64,000 nt of DNA, from assembly GCA_034096865.1 (NCBI GenBank), contig JAWQFJ010028271.1, forward strand, positions 51,189 to 115,188. The letters are read 5' to 3'. The notes below the pieces were generated by a model. The model was not told the origin of the DNA. It worked only from the letters and a program-made list of their open reading frames with translations, and did no database searches. Each line of letters opens with the position of its first letter. The first letter of the stretch is position 1. Source of the DNA: Theodoxus fluviatilis (taxonomy: Eukaryota > Mollusca > Gastropoda > Cycloneritida > Neritidae). Below, piece by piece: positions 41,675 to 52,657 of the stretch. The translations under genes were made by a program, and so were the position numbers.

Positions 41675-44395
41675 ATGGAACTCCGTTCAGGTCGTGGAAT
41701 AGGGGGGAGGCCCGAGTCGCCCAACGTGGAGTCCAATGGGGACAGGATAGCACGTTGGCGAAGTCTAGCTACTGAGCTAGGGGCAGAAAGCTCAGCCATC
41801 CCCGAATTCGTAGCAGAGCGAATGGCGAGAGAGGATGTTGAGAGAGCACGACTGGAGTTGGAGCGAGCAAGGATTGAACGTGAAGCTCAAGTGAGTGAGC
41901 AAAGGCAATTAAGGGAGTTTGAAGAGAAGCAGAGGAGAGAGCAAGAAGAGATGCGAGAGAGGCTCGAAAGAGAGGTTGCGAGAGAGCAAGAAGAGAAGCG
42001 AGAGAGGGTTGCAAGAGAGCAAGAAGAGATGCGAGAGAGGTTTGCAAGAGAGCAAGAAGAGATGCGAGAGAAGGTTGCAAGAGAGCGAGAGGAGCATCAG
42101 TTAAGGATGCAACTCCTCACCCAAGGAGCTAGAAGGAGCGTGTCTGAAAGCAGCGAGCGTCAGGGTGAGGATGGTGAGTTAGACGACAGCCAGAGAGATA
42201 GAGGATTCAAGGCCTCAATTCCACTCTTTGATGAGACGAGAGAGGAAATTGCGACCTGGCTGAAGCGGTTCGAGAGAGTAGCGAGGATGTGTAAATGGTC
42301 AGAAGACGCTTGGGCTACGCGAATCTCGACTAAGCTGACCGGCAAGGCGGTAGAGCTATACAACTCACTAGGAGATGAATGGGCAGAGGACTACCAGAAA
42401 TTGAAGGAAGCTCTTCTGACCCGCTATCAGTTGACAGCAGAGACATATCGTCTGCGTTTCAGGTCGAGCAGGAAGAAAGAGCATGAGACGTACACTCAGC
42501 TCGGTGCTCGAATCGAAGAGGATCTTGCCAAGTGGCAGGAGCTGTCCAAGGTATCAGACCTGAGACAGTTGATCCTCTTGGAACAGTTCTTGCAGTCGCT
42601 CCCGACAGACATGACGGTCTATATTAAGGAGAAGAGGCCAGGAACGTTGGCCGAGGCGAGTGAACTCGCGGAAATCTTTGCAGAAGCGCACGCAGGAAGC
42701 GAGCGTAGGGCTTTCCCACAGGGAGTACCAAGAGGTACGAGCCACGGGGCTCGAGGGAAAGGCAGGGGGAAGAGAGTGGAAGCACCGAGAGGGACGAGCG
42801 CGGGAGGACAGAACACACGGAGGTGTTTTCTGTGCAACTCTCCCAAGCACTTGGCGCGGGAGTGCACGAAGCAGAAGAAGACTTTAGGCGCAGTGTCCAG
42901 GGGACCTGCACAGTCTACTGCACCAATCGCCGTCCCGGCTCTATGCACCCCTTGTAGCCTCCAGAGCTATGACCCACGATGCTCTGTCGAGGTGGGCGGT
43001 GTCCGGGTGAAAGGTCTCCGTGACACCGGGTCCCAAATCTGTGTTGTGAGACGGTCCCTGGTCTCACCGCGGCAGTTTCTAGGAAGGAAACTAGAAGTCA
43101 GCCTAGCGGATACAAGCGTAAAGAGACGCTATCCACTAGCACGGGTAGAGATCGATTGCCCGTTCTACAGCGGCACAGTGGAAGCGGTTGTGATGGAGTC
43201 TCCCGCTGCCGACTTCGTGGTAGGCAATCACGCTAGGATGAGCGATCCCCGCATTCTGCCCGTGTACGCGCAGCAGACGACTGTGGGAGCAGTGACGCGA
43301 GCGCGAGCAGCCGCTAAAGAGAAGAAGGCGAAACCACTGCTGATAGCGACTCCCGGGCTAGGTGAGACGACCCCCGGGCAGTTGAGGGAAGCACAGGCTG
43401 TCGACCCCTCACTGCGAAGCTGCCGTGAAGCAGCCGAGCAGCGCTCAGTGACTACGACGAAGCAGTCGGGGGAAATCCGATTTGTGTACAAGAAGGGGAT
43501 CTTGTATAGAGAATTCCGGAGTAAGGGAGCAATGTACACCCAAGTGGTGGTACCACGCCAACTCAGACAAGGAGTACTGAAGTTGGCTCACGAGCCCCCC
43601 ATGGGAGGTCACATGGGTGTGCAGCGAACTCGTGAAAGAGTGTGGAAGCACTTCTATTGGCCCGGGATGTGCCCTGACACTCGGCGCTTTGTTACATCAT
43701 GCGACCAGTGTCAGCGGTGCAGTCCCCGGCCACAGAAGGTGCCGGTGGGGAGAATGCCGTTGATAGACACTCCATTCGAGCGTGTTGCGGTGGATTTAGT
43801 AGGGCCCATCACCCCTGCTTCCGAGAGTGGGCACAGGTATATCCTATGCCTCGTGGACTACGCGACTCGTTATCCCGAGGCAGTCCCTCTCAAATCCATT
43901 GACGCACCAACAGTCGCTGAAGCCCTATGGCAAATGTGGACACGTGTCGGCATACCGGCGGAGATCTTGACAGATCGTGGAACCCAGTTCATGGGAGACG
44001 TGATGAAGGAAGTCGAGCGCCTGCTGTCCATCAAGGGACTGGCCAAAACACCTTTTTACTCACATGTGAACGGACTAGTGGAGCGGTTCAACGGAACGCT
44101 CAAGTCCATGCTGAGAAAACTCACGCAAGAGAAACCAAAACAGTGGGACAGATACATCCCAGCACTGTTGTTTGCATACCGGGAAGTCCCGCAGGAGAGC
44201 TTGGGATTCTCCCCCTTCGAGCTGCTCTACGGCAGAACAGTGCGCGGCCCGATGGCCGTCCTCCGGAGTCTATGGACGGAGGAGGGAACCGATGAGCAGG
44301 TATTGTTATATTTCTTTTCTTGTATTGTTGTATCTTTTGATTGGATGTTGTTTGTCTCTCTCTGGGAAAAAGTCCCAGTAGAAAGGGACCCGTGA
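41675..44395 (+). CDS. Gag-protease-integrase polyprotein, Gmr1-like Gypsy, 906 aa
   Basis: One open frame. Residues about 40-155 form a charged coiled coil with RE-EM-RER repeats. The capsid-like core follows (about 180-300, ending YTQLGARIEEDLAKWQ), then a CCHC knuckle near 383 (CFLCNSPKHLAREC), the protease D-T-G-S near 450, the integrase H2C2 domain (HEPPMGGHMG to CDQCQRC, about 638-680) and the D,D-E core: VDLVGP (about 707), TDRGTQF (766) and LVERFNG (802). No RT lies between protease and integrase, which is the Gmr1-like order with RT after integrase. After LLYGRTVRGPM the frame leaves family similarity near GTDEQ, where GT opens a possible donor or a deletion junction. The catalytic residues are intact, but RT is lost. 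Confidence 0.88.
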   Translation: MELRSGRGIGGRPESPNVESNGDRIARWRSLATELGAESSAIPEFVAERMAREDVERARLELERARIEREAQVSEQRQLREFEEKQRREQEEMRERLEREVAREQEEKRERVAREQEEMRERFAREQEEMREKVAREREEHQLRMQLLTQGARRSVSESSERQGEDGELDDSQRDRGFKASIPLFDETREEIATWLKRFERVARMCKWSEDAWATRISTKLTGKAVELYNSLGDEWAEDYQKLKEALLTRYQLTAETYRLRFRSSRKKEHETYTQLGARIEEDLAKWQELSKVSDLRQLILLEQFLQSLPTDMTVYIKEKRPGTLAEASELAEIFAEAHAGSERRAFPQGVPRGTSHGARGKGRGKRVEAPRGTSAGGQNTRRCFLCNSPKHLARECTKQKKTLGAVSRGPAQSTAPIAVPALCTPCSLQSYDPRCSVEVGGVRVKGLRDTGSQICVVRRSLVSPRQFLGRKLEVSLADTSVKRRYPLARVEIDCPFYSGTVEAVVMESPAADFVVGNHARMSDPRILPVYAQQTTVGAVTRARAAAKEKKAKPLLIATPGLGETTPGQLREAQAVDPSLRSCREAAEQRSVTTTKQSGEIRFVYKKGILYREFRSKGAMYTQVVVPRQLRQGVLKLAHEPPMGGHMGVQRTRERVWKHFYWPGMCPDTRRFVTSCDQCQRCSPRPQKVPVGRMPLIDTPFERVAVDLVGPITPASESGHRYILCLVDYATRYPEAVPLKSIDAPTVAEALWQMWTRVGIPAEILTDRGTQFMGDVMKEVERLLSIKGLAKTPFYSHVNGLVERFNGTLKSMLRKLTQEKPKQWDRYIPALLFAYREVPQESLGFSPFELLYGRTVRGPMAVLRSLWTEEGTDEQVLLYFFSCIVVSFDWMLFVSLWEKVPVERDP

Positions 44396-44540
44396 CAGGA
44401 ACCACCAGAGTTGTGGTCTATGCCAGCCGGAGATTGCGGCCAACGGAGAAGAATGAGACAAAGTACTCTAGCTTCAAGTTGGAGTTTCTGGCGCTCAAGT
44501 GGGCCATAACGGAGAAATTTCGGGGATACCTCTTAGGGGG
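44396..44540 (+). pseudogene. Gypsy RNase H fragment after the integrase
   Basis: The frame reads VVVYASRRLRPTEKNETKYS, then LEFLALKWAITEKFRGYLLG. This is the Y-A-S-R-x-L and E-x-L-A-x-x-W-A block of Gypsy RNase H. It follows the integrase part in the order expected for a Gmr1-like element after internal loss of RT. The end at GYLLGG is abrupt and passes into unrelated sequence. Confidence 0.8.
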
Positions 44541-45137
44541 GCGAAGAAGAAGTGGAAAGAGATCGTTGACTCCAAAACAGGTACAGAAACGAAAACATTC
44601 TGTCATCGAATGGCCTTTGACTTGCACTTTGGGTTGCTGGCATCAACAAAGCTGCAGGCCACCAGTGAGGCAGGTGCCTCAAGAGAGGCCAAGGCAGGTG
44701 CCTCAAGAGAGGCCAAGGCAGGTGCCTCAAGAGAGGCCAAGGCAGGTGCCTCAAGACAGGCCACCAGTGAGGCAGGTGCCTCAAGAGAGGCCAAGGCAGG
44801 TGCCTCAAGAGAGGCCAAGGCAGGTGCCTCAAGAGAGGCCAAGGCAGGTGCCTCAAGAGAGGCCAAGGCAGGTGCCTCAAGAGAGGCCAAGGCAGGTGCC
44901 TCAAGAGAGGCCAAGGCAGGTGCCTCAAGAGAGGCCAAGGCAGGTGCCTCAAGGGATCAACAAGGCAAAGGAAAAAGACTGTGGTCCACCATTATGGATG
45001 TCCTATCAAAGCAGCATGATGACACTAAAGAAACTCTTGAGAAAATGCACAAAGAAAAAATTGGTTGCATGAATAAATTCTTGAAACTGTACGCCAAGCA
45101 GCTGAAGGAAGAAGTACCAGGCTCTGACTCAGATTAG
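44541..45137 (+). CDS. Unidentified ORF with 24-bp (8-residue) repeats
   Basis: The frame AKKKWKEIVDSKTGTETKTF, then HRMAFDLHFGLLAS, enters about twelve repeats of GASREAKA and ends WSTIMDVLSKQHDDTKETLE with KFLKLYAKQLKEE-stop. The ends resemble the C-terminal coiled region of small MADF/Myb-like DNA-binding proteins found beside some transposases, but I cannot assign it. The upstream side lacks a convincing start because it abuts the RNase H fragment, so this is probably the last exon or a fragment. A second long frame through the repeat (QERPRQVP) is a repeat artefact. Confidence 0.4.
   Translation, partial: AKKKWKEIVDSKTGTETKTFCHRMAFDLHFGLLASTKLQATSEAGASREAKAGASREAKAGASREAKAGASRQATSEAGASREAKAGASREAKAGASREAKAGASREAKAGASREAKAGASREAKAGASREAKAGASRDQQGKGKRLWSTIMDVLSKQHDDTKETLEKMHKEKIGCMNKFLKLYAKQLKEEVPGSDSD
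44664..44952 (+). repeat. 24-bp minisatellite
   Basis: About twelve units of CAGGTGCCTCAAGAGAGGCC plus AAGG. Two units are variant, with ACAGGCCACCAGTGAGG. Confidence 0.95.
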
Positions 45138-46498
45138 AACTAACCTACATGTAGTACCTTTCATGTTGCCTTTATTGGCGAGTACATTTATTTCTGTGTT
45201 TCAAAAGAGACTACGATGTTTGGTGCTCAGCTGCTCAGCAATATGATTTATTTGTTGGCGTTTGCAAATCGTTGTATAAACTGACGGTCAGTAACGATCG
45301 TTATTGACTTATCCATTTGTGTCAGTCTACGAGAAAAAAAGGGATATATGTAGCATATATTGCAGCAAACTCATTTGTCAAGGCATTGGTGAAATTTGTT
45401 GATTCTGTTCATTTTCATCATTGTTGGGTTCATCAAGGAATGTTGAACAATGTTACGGTCCAAACCCCCTGTTTTTATTTCTCTGTGTGGTTTTGGTAAA
45501 ATGCCTACCCTGTACTACGTTTTCTGTGTGAGCCAGCCAGGCCTCAAATAAATGCATATTAGAAAACCATTCATGCCTTGAGAATAGAACAGTGGTGAAG
45601 CCTCGTGGTGGAAACAGTGAACCGTTTTCAAAGTTAAGGCGCCAAGCTGCCTGTACAAGACTTTGAGCGGGAAGAATTCTGCTGATCCCAGCACGCGCCA
45701 AATTTTTGTCTTTTCTATTGGTTCAGAGTAAGTGAACTTTTTGCTGAAGCAAGCAGGCGCCAAATTCCCCTTCTTCCCATTGGTGAATCTCTGAGACTCT
45801 CAATCAAGACTGTGGAAGTGGGGATAAATACAGGCGGAGTTTGCTCACTTGGGACTGGCTTGTTTTGCTCCTCTGGAGCACAGAATACAATCATTGGTAT
45901 GAAGGCCAGTCTGACCTAGGGGGCAAGGACAGGGATGTCCCCCCCCCCCCCCCTACATCTCACCACCTCCAGCCACCTGAAGGGGTGAACATGAGGGCAG
46001 CGCTGGATGACAAGCCTCAGCCAGGAGGAGATGACGGTCGCCTGCCCCCCCCCCCCCCCCTCCGACACCCCCACCAGGCTGTTTCAACCCTCCCCTCCCC
46101 AGGACCCACCCCTGTGTCAGTAGACACCACCTCCACCCAAGCTCCAAAACAACCCCTTCAAGAACAGCCACCTGGTCAACTGCCCTGACACTGCCCCCCC
46201 CCCCCCCCCTCACAGCCAGGACAACAACACAAGGTCACCTGCCCTGACCCCCTTCACAGCCAGGACAACCACAGGGTCACGCTGCCCTGACCCCCTTCAT
46301 CATTTCCTGGACACAGTGAACTCATCCTTGTCAGATAAGTTTATGTTGCGGAAGAATGTGTAGTTAAAGAATTGTGTAGGGTTGTGTAGAATTGCTCGTG
46401 TTTTACTTTTAGATAGATTGTTCACGTAGCGACGGATACATATTGTTTAACGTGTTGTGCTGTGGCGACGAACGCATTCACCTCTCTTTGTTCTGCCC
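45138..46498. other. Unassigned, with poly-C tracts
   Basis: No supported gene. The Pro-rich frame at 45841-46188 is driven by C-runs at about 45940 and 46047. A repeated GCCAGGACAAC(A/C) phrase occurs near 46215 and 46260. AT-rich sequence around 45140-45480 shows no similarity I recognise. Confidence 0.4.
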
Positions 46499-46952
46499 TG
46501 AACAAAGACAGGTGGGGCACGTGAGCCAGGATGGCTCAGCATCTCCTTTGTTTGTAAGGGAGGGGGGGGGGGGGGGGGTATACTCGACCTCTGGTCTTTG
46601 TTTGTAGGGAAGGGGGTGGGGGGGTGGGGCTTTAAAAGTGTAACTTCCTATTTCCGTAACTGTCCTCCTGATTGGTTCTTGGGGCGGAAACGGAAAAGGT
46701 CGCCGGGAAGATTACCCACTAACCCATGCGTGACTATATATACATTGTCCATGTCCAAAAGCGGGAGTGAGAGCGCAACTGCCAGTGGTGTAGGATGTAT
46801 GTCATGCCAAGTCCAGAATAAACGCCCTGTAAAGAACAAATCGCCTGAGTCCATCTTCCTACCTTCCTGGCGCAAGCGAGGACGGACTGCAAGCAGACCA
46901 CCGAGCCTGGAGGCACTGGAGAGGTCAGTGGTCATTACCGTTGTACGTAACA
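46499..46952 (+). repeat. Left LTR
   Basis: Starts TGAACAAAGACAGG and ends GTACGTAACA. It contains a TATA-like ACTATATATACA near 46732 and AATAAA near 46818. A TGGTTCCCAAGACTGAG primer-site candidate follows at 46954-46970. A poly-G run at about 46561-46579 differs in length from the right LTR. Confidence 0.88.
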
Positions 46953-46983
46953 CTGGTTCCCAAGACTGAGAAAAGTAGGAAGT

Positions 46984-48734
46984 ATGGACGGAGAGGGCGA
47001 GAAACGCGTGACGCGAGCATCCGCACGCGAGGGGGCGACGGGAGAGCCCACAGGAGACTATGCGGCGCTCATGAAGTTCCTACAACAGAAGGAAGAAGAG
47101 AGAGAACGACAGTGGCAAGAGGAGAAGGCAGAGCAACGTCAGAGAGAGGAGAAGAAGGAGGCAGAGCAACGACAGAAAGAGGAGAAGAAGGAGGCAGAGC
47201 AACGACAGAGAGAGGAGAAGAAGGAGGCAGAGCAACGACAGAAAGAGGAGAAGAAGGAGGCAGAGCAACGACAGAGAGAGGAGAAGAAGGAGGCAGAGCA
47301 ACGACAGAGAGAGGAGAAGAAGGAGGCAGAGCAACGACAGAGAGAGGAGAAGAAGGAGGCAGAGCAACGACAGAGAGAAGAGAAGAAGGAGGCAGAGCAA
47401 CGACAGAGAGAGGAAGTGAAGGAACGGCAGCGGGACAGGAAGAGAAGGCAGAGCAGCAGAAGAAGGAAAAAGAGAAGGAGCGGCAGCGACAGGAGGATAA
47501 AGAGCTGCAACAACAGCAAGAAGCAGAAGAAAAGCGACAGAAAGAACAGCGGCAACGACAAAAAGAGGAACAAAGGAAACAGGAAAACGAGGCTTTCAGG
47601 GACCAGTTTTTCCTCGCCCTCGCCAACCGCACCGACGAACTCCATACCGAGATTAAGGCGGTACAAACCGAGATGGATGTGAAGATCAGCCGCCTAGACT
47701 CGTCCGTGGCAGGCTTCGAGGGACGGGTGCGAAACCTTCACTCACATGTCGAGGGAGAGGTTACACGCCTCAAGGACGCAATGGCAGACCTTCAGGGGAG
47801 ACTGGGGGAAGGGGGGACCTCTGACCGAAAACCCCCTCCTCCGATCCCCTTCCTGACCTCGGGCGATCATCAGGCGTATGCGCCACTCCGAGCAGATGCG
47901 CCTGCCTTTACCCCGGCGTGGGAGGGGACCAACATGACTGCTGCCCGACCTCAACAGCGAAGGCCGCAGACCTATGACGGTAGGGCCCCGTGGGGGGGCT
48001 ACCGAGTGCAATTTGAGGTCATGGCGGATAGTAACGGCTGGGGAGAGAGGGAGAAAGCCGAACACCTCATCAGCAGCCTGTCTGGTCAGGCATTAGGCGT
48101 CCTGGATACGTTGCCCACAGAGGACAGGACTAATTACAGAGTCATCGCCCAGGCCCTCCACGACAGATTCCAGGACGCTAGGAACGCTGATCAGGCGAAG
48201 GCCATGCTCTACGCGAGGAGGCGCAAGAAAGGTGAGTCCCTCCCTGAGTTAGCAGCTGACATTGAGCGGCTCATGAGACGGGCTCACCCCACCTGCAATC
48301 GGGACGCGGTAGATGACCTGTCCCGGGAGAAATTTCTCGAGGCCCTCGCCGATAGTGACGTGAAGCGGCAAGTACAACTGCTGGCTCCCACCACCCTTGC
48401 AGAGACCGTGAATACCACGCTCCGCATTGAGGCCATCGCCCAGCGTGAGGACACCGCGCAGCGACTACCACAGCACCACAAGGTCAGGGCTGTGGGCAGC
48501 CAGGATAGAGCCGCCAGCGACGGCGACGCTCTGCTGGCACAGTTCAGGCGCCTGATGGAAGAGCTCCTGGAGAAGGCGAAGGATAACACCCCTCGTCGGG
48601 AAGGACAGCGCGGGCCCATCAAGTGCTATCACTGCGACAAGGTCGGCCACATCGCTCGTCACTGTTCGCAGAAGCCAGCCTCCTACCCAAGCCGCCTCCA
48701 CGGAGAGAAGCCGCACGCCGCGCAGGAAAACTAG
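46984..48734 (+). pseudogene. Gag of the 46.5-50.3 kb element
   Basis: The likely start is the ATG at 46984 (MDGEGEKRVTRASAREGATG), which opens a coiled coil of about nine 11-residue units (EEKKEAEQRQR/K). Near 47430 a one-base change shifts the frame, and the rest of gag continues in the frame that ends at 48734. That part has a long charged helix, the capsid-like core (WGGYRVQFEVMADSNGWGER to LHDRFQDARN), a leucine-rich tail and a CCHC knuckle (CYHCDKVGHIARHC) near the C-terminus. Without the frame change the protein would be about 580 residues. The frameshift makes this copy defective unless it reflects a sequencing error in the repeat. Confidence 0.85.
47140..47420 (+). repeat. 33-bp coding minisatellite in gag
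   Basis: About nine units of GAGGAGAAGAAGGAGGCAGA with GCAACGACAGAGA, each encoding 11 residues of coiled coil. Alternative frames read as RATTERGEEGG and are shadows. Confidence 0.95.
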
Positions 48735-49823
48735 GATGTGCCGGACTTAGGGGGCAGAGTCCGGCATTTCATCCCCCTACCGCCCCGTGCCACCGCACCT
48801 TCAAATTAAATGGTGTGCGCTGTGACCCAGGAGGACCGTCGCTAGACGTCAGCATTGACGGGTACCGGTGCAGCGCGCTGATTGACTCGGGAGCCACCGT
48901 CTCAGTCTTAAGGACCGGTCTTCGCCCATTCCTGGAGAGGGAGGAGACAACAATAGCCCTGACCGACGTCCGAAATGGCCCCATCCCCGTACACGGCGTA
49001 GTGGAGGCGAGACTACAGGCCGGTGAGTTCACAACCTCTCACGTGTTCCTTATCGCTGACGTAGTGGAAGACGCCATCTTGGGAGCGGATTTCCTTCGGG
49101 AACATTCGGGGGTGATGGACTGGGGGCGCGCTCTCCTGACTCTTGACGGGCTGCCGATACGGTTCGAGAGTGTTGATGGGGCGAGAGCATCCTCACCACG
49201 CCTCTTAAAGGTAGGAAAGTCACAGACGGGGCTGATGGAAGGTGGCTTGATCGAGCCCCTCCCAGGAGTCCTGCAGACCATCGTGGATGAGGGGGGCCAG
49301 GAACTCGACGCCTCGGCCCGGACCCGACTGGGTGAAATGCTGCGCGCCCACCAGGGAGCCTTCTCGTTGGCGGAACACGACGAGGGTCGGACTGGTCTCG
49401 TACGTCATACTATCGACGTGGGGGCGTCGAAGCCCATCCGGCAGGCCCCCAGGCCCATTCCCCTCGCCAGCCGGGAGATAGCGCGTCAAGAGGTCCAGAG
49501 AATGCTAGGGCAGGGTGTCATTGAGCCCTCAAACAGCCCTTGGTCATCCCCGGTAGTGCTGGCGAAGAAGAAAGACGGCTCCACGAGGTTCTGCGTCGAC
49601 TACCGCCGACTGAACGACGTAACAAAGAAGGATTCGCACCCCCTGCCGCGGATAGACATGACCCTAGATGCTCTTTCGGGAGCTAAGTGGTTCAGCACCC
49701 TGGATTTGAAGAGTGGGTACTGGCAGGTAGAGGTCGAACAAAGGGACCGGGAGAAGACGGCCTTCTGCATGGACGGAGGGTTGTGGCAATTCTCAGTGAT
49801 GCCTTTCGGACTCTGCAACGCGC
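48623..49823 (+). pseudogene. Protease and truncated RT of the 46.5-50.3 kb element
   Basis: This frame overlaps gag by about 110 nt in the -1 frame, the usual arrangement for frameshift expression of pol. The protease has ALIDSGATVSVLR and ILGADFLRE. RT starts with a QGVIEPSNSPWSSPVVL block, then KKKDGSTRFCVDYRRLND and KWFSTLDLKSGYWQV, and reaches FSVMPFGLCNAP, where the right LTR begins. The YxDD box and everything after are deleted. The junction has a short shared CCTGAAC-like overlap, suggesting microhomology-mediated loss or template switching. Confidence 0.9.
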
Positions 49824-50268
49824 CTGAACAAAGACAGGTGGGGCACGTGAGCCAGGATGGCTCAGCATCTCCTTTGTTTGTAAGGGAGGGGGGGGGGGGG
49901 TATACTCGACCTCTGGTCTTTGTTTGTAGGGAAGGGCGTGGGGGGCTTTAAAAGTGTAACTTCCTATTTCCGTAACTGTCCTCCTGATTGGTTCTTGGGG
50001 CGGAAACGGAAGAGGTCGCCGGGAAGATTACCCACTAACCCACGCGTGACTATATATACATTGTCCATGTCCAAAAGCGGGAGTGAGAGCGCAACTGCCA
50101 GTGGTGTAGGATGTATGTCATGCCAAGTCCAGAATAAACGCCCTGTAAAGAACAAATCGCCTGAGTCCATCTTCCTACCTTCCTGGCGCAAGCGAGGACG
50201 GACTGCAAGCAGACCACCGAGCCTGGAGGCACTGGAGAGGTCAGTGGTCATTACCGTTGTACGTAACA
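49824..50268 (+). repeat. Right LTR
   Basis: Matches the left LTR from TGAACAAAGACAGG to GTACGTAACA, with shorter poly-G tracts and a few base changes. Confidence 0.88.
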
Positions 50269-50531
50269 TTTACCTCCATATAGTACAGGCTGGCTGGCTT
50301 TAAACTAGGATTAATCAAAGAAGTTTTATAAATGCACGTTGACTTACTAATCATTATTTTTTCTCTTCAAGTATTATTAAAGTCATTTTGTATTTGACCT
50401 CTGCATTCATCTTCTCTGTTGTCCTGTCCATTCTTGACAGTGAGAAAGGTGACTGAATGTTGCAAGAGAGCAGTGCGTTTACCCCTAGACATCTTCTTCA
50501 TTAATAATGATCAGAGCACTGGCTTGTAACA
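50269..50531 (+). mobile_element. LTR end of a tRNA-Pro-primed Gypsy element
   Basis: The sequence ends GGCTTGTAACA just before TTGGGGGCTTCGTCCAAAGG (from 50533). The TGGGGGCT-CGTCC pattern is the classical primer site complementary to the 3' end of tRNA-Pro, here with small differences. The left part of this LTR is lost at the junction with the 46.5-50.27 kb element. Confidence 0.65.
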
Positions 50532-50757
50532 ATTGGGGGCTTCGTCCAAAGGATATCTTTTGAATCATAACAGACATCCCCTGGGTGTGCATGATTGTGT
50601 TGTACTGTGACTTTTCAGTCTTTGAGTAGTCTTGTTTCTCACAGTATTGCTATTGTTTCTAGATGTTTTAGTGGGATCTTTCCCTTGCCATTTCAATTCC
50701 TTGCTAGTCAAGTGTACCCCACTTTTGTTGCTGATTGAAGATTGATAATCTTTCATT

Positions 50758-52128
<1,371 letters not shown>

Positions 52129-52131
52129 AAT

Positions 52132-52513
52132 CAATCCAACTTTGAAGAGCTCCTGTGACCTTGACCTTGAAGCAAGGTCAACCAAACTGGTATCAAAAGA
52201 TAGGGCTTGCTTTGACCTATATACCACTTGTAGCTAAGGTCGCCATTCTCAATAACGTGGGAGAAAATTGGGAAAATGTGAAAAATGACTGTTTTTGAGA
52301 CCACATTTATGGCTCCTGTGACCTTGACCTTGAAGCAAGGTCAAGTCACTATGTATGTTTTTTGAGGCCTTGTCATCATACACCATCATGCCACATTTGG
52401 TGTTGATAGACTTAATAGTCTCCGAGAAAAATCCAACGTTTAAGTTTTTTACGGACGGACGGACGGACGACACGGCTCAGTACATAGACTCACTTTTGCT
52501 TTGCATGTGAGTC
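52132..52513 (+). mobile_element. AGGTCA-rich dispersed repeat, 5'-truncated copy
   Basis: Almost identical to 33972-34362, from CAATCCAACTTTGAAGAGC to GCATGTGAGTC. The left half is missing, and it abuts the Gypsy gag. Confidence 0.9.
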
Positions 52514-52657
52514 AAAAAGCAGCTATCTGATTACTGTCAGTGATTGTGATTGATTGATACTTTCTCTTATCTAACGTTAAATATTTTCATTCAGCAACAA
52601 ATAAAACAAAAGTAGACTTTTTCTCAAGTGTCAGTTCTTTGTCTCTTCTGTTTGCAG

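Larger units (their letters stand above)
46499..50268 (+). mobile_element. LTR retrotransposon deletion derivative, 3.8 kb
   Basis: Two almost identical LTRs (46499-46952 and 49824-50268) enclose gag, protease and the first half of RT. The rest of RT, RNase H, integrase and the polypurine tract are missing; the RT frame runs directly into the right LTR at GLCNAP. The outer flanks (TGCCC and TTTAC) do not match. LTRs differ mainly in poly-G length and a few substitutions, so the copy is young. Confidence 0.9.

Noticed and set aside
44533..44952. Minus-strand LRHLPWPL repeat frame and the QERPRQVP plus frame
   Set aside because: Alternative frames of the 24-bp minisatellite.
45841..46188. Pro-rich 115-codon ORF as a secreted or signalling protein
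   Set aside because: Proline content comes from poly-C runs; no signal peptide, domain or splice context is convincing.
46941..47440. RATTERGEEGG repeat protein
   Set aside because: It is the shifted frame of the 33-bp gag minisatellite upstream of the frameshift; the ATG at 46984 gives the coiled-coil frame expected for gag.
47069..47632. Minus-strand 187-codon Ser/Pro-rich frame
   Set aside because: Antisense of the gag repeat.
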